Assembly (NCBI GenBank): GCA_002438575.1
Contig: DJPP01000107.1
Location: forward strand, 730 to 12,009
Length of the DNA: 11,280 nt
Source of the DNA: Oscillospiraceae bacterium UBA6409
GTDB lineage: Bacteria; Bacillota; Clostridia; Oscillospirales; Oscillospiraceae
Direction of reading: 5' to 3'
This document shows, piece by piece, positions 1 to 5,429 of the stretch (position 1 is the first letter of the stretch; every line of letters starts with the position of its first letter). The position numbers and the translations under genes are program-made. The notes beneath the pieces were generated by a model that searched no databases, was not told the DNA's origin, and saw only the letters and a list, made by a program, of their open reading frames with translations.

Positions 1-104
1 GAACGGGAGGACTCCTTTACCGGCTCCTCAAAATCGTCCTCGTAGTCATAATCCTCATCATCGTAGGGATGAATGATCTTCTTCAGCTCGTCCATCAGGC
101 CCAT
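1..104 (-). CDS. sepF: SepF cell division protein, N-terminal part (cut by window edge)
   Basis: Only the first 34 codons are in the window. They begin MGLMDELKKIIHPYDDED and continue into an acidic, Tyr/Asp/Glu-rich stretch. SepF proteins have this layout: a short amphipathic membrane-binding helix (here about residues 1-12), then an acidic linker, then the FtsZ-binding domain, which lies beyond base 1. SepF tethers FtsZ to the membrane and helps order the septal ring in Gram-positive bacteria. The ATG at 104 has a GGGAGG ribosome binding site at 113-118, 8 bases upstream. It starts 19 bases after yggS, the yggS-sepF (ylmE-ylmF) order known from Firmicutes. A candidate promoter inside yggS (241-269) points at it. 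The identity rests on the N-terminus plus synteny; the core domain is not visible. Confidence 0.83.
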   Translation of the reverse strand, partial: MGLMDELKKIIHPYDDEDYDYEDDFEEPVKESSR

Positions 105-122
105 GTGCAATACCTCCCGCGT

Positions 123-137
123 ATTATTTGGAATAAT
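123..137 (-). other. AT-rich perfect inverted repeat over the yggS stop codon
   Basis: The plus strand reads ATTATT-TGG-AATAAT, a perfect 6-base inverted repeat with a 3-base centre. It contains the yggS stop codon (124-126) and ends a few bases before the sepF ribosome binding site. It could be a small operator or a weak hairpin in the sepF leader. There is no direct evidence for either, and the last yggS codons (Asp-Tyr-Ser-Lys-stop) alone fix most of the sequence. Confidence 0.3.
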
Positions 138-819
138 CCCTTGCGCCGAAAATGGCGGTGCCCACGCGGACCATGTTGGCCCCCGCGCGAATGGCATCGG
201 CAAAATCGCCACTCATGCCCATAGAAAGATATTCTAATCCATTATCGTACATTTTTCTGTTTATGTCAACATATAGTGCCTGTACTTTTTGGAAATATAC
301 CATATTTTCTTCCCGAGTGGCATCCGCCGGGGGTATGGTCATCAGTCCCCGCACCCGCACATGGCCCATTTCCTTCGCCTGTGCCGCCGCGTTTTCCACC
401 GCCTGCGGCGCAAAGCCGCTTTTGGCCGCCTCGCCGCCGATGTTCACCTCCAGCAGGATATCCTGCACGATGCCCAGCTTTTCCGCCTGCTTGTCCACCT
501 CGGCCAGCAGCTCCGGCGAGCCGATGGACTGGATCAGGGCCACCTTGCCCACCACCTGCTTCACCTTGTTGCGCTGCAAGTGGCCGATGAAGTGCAGCGG
601 CGCGCCGCGATAGGCGTCCTCCGCCAGCTTGGCGGTCATCTCCTGCACCCGGTTCTCGCCCAGGGCATCGATTCCGGCGGCGATGGCCTCCTGGCAGGCG
701 GCGGCATCGTTCATCTTGCTGGCGCCCACCAGCGTGATATCCGCCCCGGTGCGGCCCGTCTCCCGTGCCGCCGCGTCGATCTCGGCGCGGATCGCTTCCA
801 AATTTTCCCGAATAGACAT
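124..819 (-). CDS. yggS: YggS/YlmE-family pyridoxal-phosphate-binding protein (PLP homeostasis)
   Basis: This 231-residue protein has the full single-domain length of the YggS/PROSC (PLPBP) family, a fold-III PLP-binding barrel without known catalytic activity that buffers PLP and affects amino-acid and B6 metabolism. Visible signatures are VGASKM with the PLP lysine at Lys35, GENRVQE (54-60), HFIGHLQRNK (about 77-86), the SMGMSGD phosphate-binding segment (199-205) and VRVGTAIFG near the end. The ATG at 819 has an AAGGAGG site 8 bases upstream. The gene follows the HlyD-like gene by 68 bases and precedes sepF by 19. Bases 221-310 are very AT-rich (24 G+C of 90 by hand count) within an otherwise GC-rich gene, use ATA, AGA and TTA codons, and hold a near-consensus promoter. 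Family assignment is secure; the physiological role in this organism is inferred. Confidence 0.96.
   Translation of the reverse strand: MSIRENLEAIRAEIDAAARETGRTGADITLVGASKMNDAAACQEAIAAGIDALGENRVQEMTAKLAEDAYRGAPLHFIGHLQRNKVKQVVGKVALIQSIGSPELLAEVDKQAEKLGIVQDILLEVNIGGEAAKSGFAPQAVENAAAQAKEMGHVRVRGLMTIPPADATREENMVYFQKVQALYVDINRKMYDNGLEYLSMGMSGDFADAIRAGANMVRVGTAIFGARDYSK
241..269 (-). promoter_or_regulatory. Candidate sigma-A promoter inside yggS, reading toward sepF
   Basis: On the minus strand a perfect TTGACA (-35, bases 269-264) is followed after exactly 17 bases by GATAAT (-10, bases 246-241), a 5/6 match to TATAAT. The expected start is near base 234, giving a leader of about 130 bases before the sepF ATG at 104. 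The DNA just upstream (about 270-312) is rich in A/T tracts, like an UP element. The boxes fall on codons Val184-Ile186 and Asp192-Asn193 of yggS. The bases are seen directly; promoter activity is inferred. Confidence 0.68.
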
Positions 820-858
820 CGCTTGTGCCTCCTTGTCTCTTTCGTATCTAAGCCGCGT

Positions 859-879
859 GCGCCCGCCTGCGGCGGGCGC
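859..879 (-). other. GC-rich hairpin between the HlyD-like gene and yggS
   Basis: A perfect 9-base inverted repeat (GCGCCCGCC, 3-base loop, GGCGGGCGC) begins 9 bases past the adaptor stop codon, within the 68-base gap before yggS. In the minus-strand RNA no U-tract follows the stem, so it does not fit an intrinsic terminator. It may protect or process the upstream RNA end, or partly attenuate read-through. The structure is seen; its role is unknown. Confidence 0.5.
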
Positions 880-887
880 CGCCGTGT

Positions 888-2144
888 TTATCGGATGACC
901 TTGCCGTCATACAGCTCGCCGGACGTGGCGATGACCTGATCGCCGGAGCGCAGGGTCTGCGTGTCCCGCACGCCCTCGGCGGGCTTCACCAGCGCGTAGC
1001 CCTCCCCCTGATACACCAGCTCGATCGGCCGGAAGGAGGCGTTCTCGCCGTCCACACAGTACACGCCGGTGGTGCCGTCCGCGCTGACCCGCAGCGCGTC
1101 GGCCGGTACCCGCAATCCCTGATAGGTGTGCAGCACCGCGTCCGCCGCCTGATGGCGCAGCAGCGTGGTCTGGGCCAGATACCGTGTGCTGGACAGCACC
1201 ACCGCCGCCTGGCCGTTCTCCTCCCGTGACACGGACACCACGCTCATGCGGATGCTCTGGTCAAAGCCCTTGGCCAGACGCACATCCACCCGGCCCATAT
1301 CCTTCAGCGCCGCCGCCTGCTCTGCCGGCAGCACCACCGCATAGTACCAGGTGTCGCCGTAGATCAGCTTGCCCACGTTGCTCTGCTCCGCCGCCTTCAC
1401 GCCGTTCAGCTTGCCGGGCGTCACGTCCTCCAGAAACGCCTCCGTCAGCACGCTCTCGTACCCATCGCACACGGCGGAATAGGTGCCGGAGGCCTTGGCG
1501 GTCACGGTCCTCGCGCCGGACAGCGCAGCCTTCTGCTGCTGTATCTCGCTCTCCACCGATTTGATCTGCGCCTGTATCTCCTCCTGTGACGTATAGCTCC
1601 CATGGTCCCGCTTCAGCACGGCGGCCTTCAGCGCGGCCAGGTCGCTCTCCGCCGCGGAGTAGTCGCCGCCGGAGAGCGTCTGCCGCAGGGTCAGGATATC
1701 GCCGGTGATGGAGGTGTCCAGCTTCAGCGCCGCGTCCGGGTCCAGATAGGACGTCAGGGCGAACTGCAGCTGCTGCAGCTGCAGCTCCAGCGTCTCGATC
1801 CGGCTGACGGTCTGCAAAGCGCTGTCGTCGCTGTACACCGTGGCCACCGTCTCGCCGGCGGCCACCCGCTGTCCCTCCTGCACGGCCCGGGACACGGTAC
1901 CGGTCTGACCGGGCAGCGGCTCCTCTGTCCGCACCAGCCAGCCCTCCATGGAGATGACGTCCTCCGCCTGTGTCTCATAGACCAGCGTGATGGTCAGCGG
2001 ATCGGCGAAGTAGTTGTATACCTGCGCGGCGAAGTACACCAGCACCGCCGCCAGCACCGCGATGGGCAGCACCTTCAGCAGCGGCGACGAGCGCTTGTTG
2101 TTCCCCGCCGGGATGTTCGTGTTGTTATCCGGGGTAGTGTTCAT
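888..2144 (-). CDS. HlyD-like membrane-anchored adaptor (membrane-fusion-protein family)
   Basis: The protein has 418 residues: a short polar Asn-rich N-terminus (1-20), one transmembrane helix (about 22-43), a first lipoyl-like half near 75-107 (PGQTGTVSRAVQEGQRVAAGETV), Gln/Glu/Leu-rich coiled-coil arms (about 112-132 and 150-210), a return lipoyl segment (about 211-226) and a beta-barrel region ending in GLRVPADALR and LYDGKVIR. This is the HlyD/AcrA adaptor layout, anchored in the membrane with the bulk outside. Such proteins usually pair with an ABC or RND pump, but no pump gene lies in the window. The ATG at 2144 has AGAGGA 6 bases upstream. An open frame continues upstream to 2441, but it overlaps hfq in another frame and is implausible. 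The place beside yggS and sepF suggests an envelope or division-related role; no substrate can be named. Confidence 0.82.
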   Translation of the reverse strand: MNTTPDNNTNIPAGNNKRSSPLLKVLPIAVLAAVLVYFAAQVYNYFADPLTITLVYETQAEDVISMEGWLVRTEEPLPGQTGTVSRAVQEGQRVAAGETVATVYSDDSALQTVSRIETLELQLQQLQFALTSYLDPDAALKLDTSITGDILTLRQTLSGGDYSAAESDLAALKAAVLKRDHGSYTSQEEIQAQIKSVESEIQQQKAALSGARTVTAKASGTYSAVCDGYESVLTEAFLEDVTPGKLNGVKAAEQSNVGKLIYGDTWYYAVVLPAEQAAALKDMGRVDVRLAKGFDQSIRMSVVSVSREENGQAAVVLSSTRYLAQTTLLRHQAADAVLHTYQGLRVPADALRVSADGTTGVYCVDGENASFRPIELVYQGEGYALVKPAEGVRDTQTLRSGDQVIATSGELYDGKVIR

Positions 2145-2170
2145 GGGCTTTCCTCTTTGTATCTGTCCTC

Positions 2171-2401
2171 TTACTCCGGGTCCTCCCGCAGCGTGATGCT
2201 CCGCGCCGGCGCGATGGTGGAGATGGCGTGCTTGTAGATCACCTGCTGCCGCCCCTCGCTGTCCAGCACCACCACGAAGCAGTCGAACCCCGTGATAACG
2301 CCTCGCAGCTGAAAGCCGTTCACCAGGAACAGCGTCACCGGCACGTTCTCCTTCCGGGCCTTGGTAAGAAAGATATCCTGTAAGTTGTTTGTCTTCTGCA
2401 T
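2171..2401 (-). CDS. hfq: RNA chaperone Hfq
   Basis: This 76-residue protein is the normal length for a Gram-positive Hfq without the long C-terminal tail. It begins [19 protein letters not shown], carries the Sm1 motif ([19 protein letters not shown], about 22-40) and the Sm2 motif YKHAISTI (56-63) that lines the uridine-binding proximal face of the hexamer. Hfq binds small RNAs and A-rich mRNA segments; in Firmicutes its influence is often narrower than in enterobacteria. The ATG at 2401 has AAGGAG 9 bases upstream. A longer frame reaching 2503 would overlap the 3' end of miaA and add 34 residues unlike any Hfq, so it was rejected. It lies 64 bases after miaA, a miaA-hfq order shared with many distant bacteria. 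Confidence 0.97.
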   Translation of the reverse strand: MQKTNNLQDIFLTKARKENVPVTLFLVNGFQLRGVITGFDCFVVVLDSEGRQQVIYKHAISTIAPARSITLREDPE

Positions 2402-2465
2402 GATCGTCCACTCCTTGTATGTCTGTACGGACGATATGCACAATATCTGCCTCCGCCCGCCGCTA

Positions 2466-3410
2466 TCAGCATACCCCGGCGGACAGGAGGAATTCTGTCG
2501 CATTTTGTAACCCCGCCGAAAGATCCGGCGTTTTTTCCCATAATATCCAATGGATGGCCTGGTTGCGCCGCAGCCAGGTCAGCTGCCGCTTGGCGTACTG
2601 CCGTGACCGCAGCTTCACCTCCTCGATGGCCTCGGCCACGGTGGCGCGGCCCTCGGCCACCGCCAGAAACTGCTTGTACCCGATGGCCTGCAGGGCCGTG
2701 GCGTCCCGGGGCAGGCCGCTTTGCAGCAGCGTCTCCACCTCCCGCAGCAGCCCCTGCGCCACCATCGCGTCCACCCGCCGGTCGATGCGCTCCTTCATGT
2801 CCTCCCGGTCCCGGAAGGTCAGGCCGATGTATGCCGCGTCGTACCGGGGCGGCGCCTCCCGGCTCCGCCGGTCGTGCGCCCCGATAGTCTCCCCCGTCTC
2901 GTAATAGACCTCCAGCGCCCGGACGATCCGCTTCTCATCCCGCAGGTGCAGCCGCGCCGCGCTCTCCGGGTCCACGGCCCGCAGCGCCTCCAGCAGCGCC
3001 TCCGCGCCGTCCTTCGCCAGCCTTTCCTGCAATTCCCGGCGTATCTCCCCGCCCTGGCTGCCGGCGGCAAAGTCCTGCCCCCGCACCAGCGCGTCCAGAT
3101 ACAGCCCCGTGCCCCCCACCAGCACCGGCCGCTTTCCCCGCCGCAGGATATCCTGCACACACGCGTCCGCCTCCCGGACGTACCGGGCCACGGACCAGCT
3201 CTCCGCCGGGTCCGCCACGGCCACCATGTGGTGGGGCACGCCCTCCATCTCCTCCGCCGTGGGGGCGGCGGTGCCGATGGTCATGCCCCGGTATATCTGC
3301 ATGGAGTCCACGGACACCACCTCACCACCGAAGCGCTGCGCCAGCGCCACACCCATCTTCGTCTTGCCGCAGGCCGTGGGCCCTACGACGCAGATGACTC
3401 TGTTGTCCAT
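2466..3410 (-). CDS. miaA: tRNA dimethylallyltransferase MiaA
   Basis: This 314-residue protein has the typical MiaA length. It transfers a dimethylallyl group from DMAPP to N6 of A37 in tRNAs reading UNN codons, giving i6A, which steadies codon-anticodon pairing. Visible signatures are the P-loop GPTACGKT (10-17), DSMQIYRGM (35-43), [13 protein letters not shown] (97-109), [13 protein letters not shown] (161-173), QAIGYKQF (241-248) and [14 protein letters not shown] (269-282). All expected motifs are present in order, so the enzyme looks functional. The ATG at 3410 has AAGGAG 6 bases upstream. It follows mutL by 47 bases of AT-rich DNA and precedes hfq by 64. The mutL-miaA-hfq order is widely conserved. 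In many Clostridia the methylthiotransferase MiaB acts on the same base; no miaB lies in this window. Confidence 0.97.
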   Translation of the reverse strand: MDNRVICVVGPTACGKTKMGVALAQRFGGEVVSVDSMQIYRGMTIGTAAPTAEEMEGVPHHMVAVADPAESWSVARYVREADACVQDILRRGKRPVLVGGTGLYLDALVRGQDFAAGSQGGEIRRELQERLAKDGAEALLEALRAVDPESAARLHLRDEKRIVRALEVYYETGETIGAHDRRSREAPPRYDAAYIGLTFRDREDMKERIDRRVDAMVAQGLLREVETLLQSGLPRDATALQAIGYKQFLAVAEGRATVAEAIEEVKLRSRQYAKRQLTWLRRNQAIHWILWEKTPDLSAGLQNATEFLLSAGVC

Positions 3411-3457
3411 GGAATTCTCCTTGTTTACGCATTATTTGCGCGTTTTTCAACCGTTTT

Positions 3458-5413
3458 TTACGCTCTTTTGAACATTTTTTCTATCTCATATTCTCTCAGC
3501 TTCACCGCCACGGGCCGCCCGTGGGGGCAATAGCGCACCGCGCCGGACTGCACCTGCGCCGCCAGCGCCCGCAGCTCCGCCGGGTCGCTGGTCATGCCGG
3601 CCTTGATGGCGCTCTTGCAGGCCACGGTGTGCAGCACCTCGTCCCGCAGGGCCTCCCGGTCCGCGCTGTGCAGGCGCAGCTTCTGCGCCAGCTCCTCCAG
3701 TGTGGCGGCGGCGTCCTCGGCCCGCACATCGTCGGGCACCTCCCGCACCAGCACCGTGCCGTCGCCGAAATCCTCGCACAGGAATCCGCAGTCCGCCAGC
3801 AGCTCCAGATCCTCCAGCACGGCGGTGTATTCCTCCGCCGCCAGCGTCACCGCCGCCGGCGTCAGCAGCAGCTGCCGCATGGGCGGCTCCGTGCGCGCCT
3901 TCAGCGCGTCGAACCGCATTCTCTCATGGGCGGCGTGCTTGTCGATGAGCCACACGTTCCGTTCCGCGTCCTCGCAGATGATATACGTCTTCAGCACCTC
4001 GCCCGCCACGCGCCAGGGCTGCTCCGCCGCGGCGGGGCCTTCCGGCATGGCGATCTCCTGCTGCTCCGGCTCGCTGACCGGGGCAGGGGAGGGCGCTGCT
4101 TTCGCCGTCTCCGCCGGGTCCGTCCCGGCGCCGCGGACCTCCTCCCGGACAGGCGGCGTGATGTGATACACCACGCCCGGCGCGGCCGGCGCCGTAAACG
4201 GCTTGTCCGGCTCCGGCGCCACATCCCGCACAGCCATCTCCGGCGCGGGGACAGACGCGGGCCGTACCGGCGCCGCCGTCGCCACCGGCCTTGCCGCGGC
4301 CGAGCCGATGGCCTTCCCCATGGGCAGCGTCACCGCCTGCGAAGGCTTTGGCGCGTCCGGCCGCTTCAGGAATTCCTGTGCCGTCATGGTCTGATAGAAG
4401 GGCTTTTCCGCCGCTTCCGGCCGCCCCTCGCCGTCCAGCGCGTCCTTCACGGTGTAGTGCACCGCGTCGAACACCGCTTTCTCGGCGGCGAATTTCACCA
4501 CCGTCTTGGCCGGGTGGACGTTCACATCCACCTCGTTCACCGGCAGCGTGATGTGCAGCACACACCCGGGAAACTTCCCCTTCAGCAGCCGGTTGCGGTA
4601 GGCCTCCTCCACGGCGGCGGTCAGCAGCTGGCTTTTCACCAGCCGCCCGTTGACAAAGAACAGCTGCCGCGCCCGGGTGCCGTGTCCCGCGGCGGGGCTG
4701 GTGACAAAGCCGCCGGCCCGCACATCGCCGCTGCCGCCGTTGACCTCCAGCAGACTTTTGGCGAAATCGCGGCCCAGGGCGGCATAGATCGCCGACAGCA
4801 GCTGCCCGTCGCCGGGGGTGTGCAGCACCTCCTGCCCGTCCCGCAGCAGCTTGAAGGACACGTCCGGATGGCTGAGCGCCAGCTGTGTCACCACAGCGGC
4901 AGCCGCCGCGCCCTCGGCGCTGTCCTTTTTCATAAATTTCATCCGCGCCGGGGTGTTGTAGAACAGGTCCCGCACGCACACGGTGGTGCCCTCCGGGCAC
5001 CCGGCGGCCGTGACCTCACCGGGCACGCCGCCCTCCAGATGCAGGGCCGCGCCGCTGTCGGCGCCCCGTTCCCGGGAAAAGATATCCAGCCGTGACACGG
5101 CGGCGATGGCCGCCAGCGCCTCGCCCCGGAAGCCCAGCGTCCCGATGGCCGCCAGGTCCTCCGCCCGGCGCAGCTTGCTGGTGGCGTGGCGCAGAAACGC
5201 GGTGGGCAGCTGCTCCGGCGCGATGCCGCAGCCGTTGTCCGTCACCCGCAGGTACGTCATGCCGCCGTGCTCCAGCTCCACGGATACGGCGGACGCCCCG
5301 GCGTCCAGGGCGTTCTCCAGCAGTTCCTTGCACACGCTGGCGGGACGCTCCACCACCTCGCCGGCGGCGATCAGATCGGCAATATGGGCGGGCAGTTGTT
5401 GTATCTGCGGCAT
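3458..5413 (-). CDS. mutL: DNA mismatch repair protein MutL (endonuclease type)
   Basis: The protein has 651 residues. The N-terminal GHKL ATPase shows ENALDAGA (33-40), DNGCGI (59-64), HATSKL (76-81) and TLGFRGEAL (92-100), then FYNTPAR and DVNVHPAK (296-303). A Pro/Ala-rich linker runs from about 345 to 465. The C-terminal dimerisation and nuclease domain has DKHAAHERMRFD (491-502), a clamp-binding-like QLLLTP (514-519), ACKSAIKAG (598-606) and CPHGRP (629-634), the metal-site motifs of nicking MutL in bacteria lacking MutH. The usual metal motif is DQHA(X)2E(X)4E; here Lys replaces Gln and Asp502 replaces the last Glu. A GTG nine bases upstream (5422) overlaps the AAGGAG site (5422-5427), whereas the ATG at 5413 lies 8 bases from it, so the ATG was chosen. 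It follows mutS by 16 bases, consistent with coupled expression. Confidence 0.97.
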   Translation of the reverse strand: MPQIQQLPAHIADLIAAGEVVERPASVCKELLENALDAGASAVSVELEHGGMTYLRVTDNGCGIAPEQLPTAFLRHATSKLRRAEDLAAIGTLGFRGEALAAIAAVSRLDIFSRERGADSGAALHLEGGVPGEVTAAGCPEGTTVCVRDLFYNTPARMKFMKKDSAEGAAAAAVVTQLALSHPDVSFKLLRDGQEVLHTPGDGQLLSAIYAALGRDFAKSLLEVNGGSGDVRAGGFVTSPAAGHGTRARQLFFVNGRLVKSQLLTAAVEEAYRNRLLKGKFPGCVLHITLPVNEVDVNVHPAKTVVKFAAEKAVFDAVHYTVKDALDGEGRPEAAEKPFYQTMTAQEFLKRPDAPKPSQAVTLPMGKAIGSAAARPVATAAPVRPASVPAPEMAVRDVAPEPDKPFTAPAAPGVVYHITPPVREEVRGAGTDPAETAKAAPSPAPVSEPEQQEIAMPEGPAAAEQPWRVAGEVLKTYIICEDAERNVWLIDKHAAHERMRFDALKARTEPPMRQLLLTPAAVTLAAEEYTAVLEDLELLADCGFLCEDFGDGTVLVREVPDDVRAEDAAATLEELAQKLRLHSADREALRDEVLHTVACKSAIKAGMTSDPAELRALAAQVQSGAVRYCPHGRPVAVKLREYEIEKMFKRA

Positions 5414-5429
5414 GGTATTCACTCCTTAT

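Noticed and set aside
221..315. The AT-rich island in yggS as a sign of horizontal transfer or gene conversion
   Set aside because: The encoded residues are normal for YggS (for example the SMGMSGD motif begins just after it), and a local promoter explains the composition better.
2145..2441. Possible 99-residue N-terminal extension of the HlyD-like protein
   Set aside because: It lies across hfq in another frame, has no adaptor-like sequence, and the start at 2144 has its own ribosome site and a proper transmembrane anchor.
3411..3457. Promoter for miaA in the AT-rich gap after mutL
   Set aside because: An AATAAT box is present, but no acceptable -35 sits 16-18 bases before it, and the TTGAAA that can be found pairs only with a 3/6 match. 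It is too weak to list.
5414..5422. GTG start three codons upstream for mutL
   Set aside because: The GTG overlaps the AAGGAG ribosome site itself; the ATG at 5413 is correctly spaced and the family begins near PxIxxLP.
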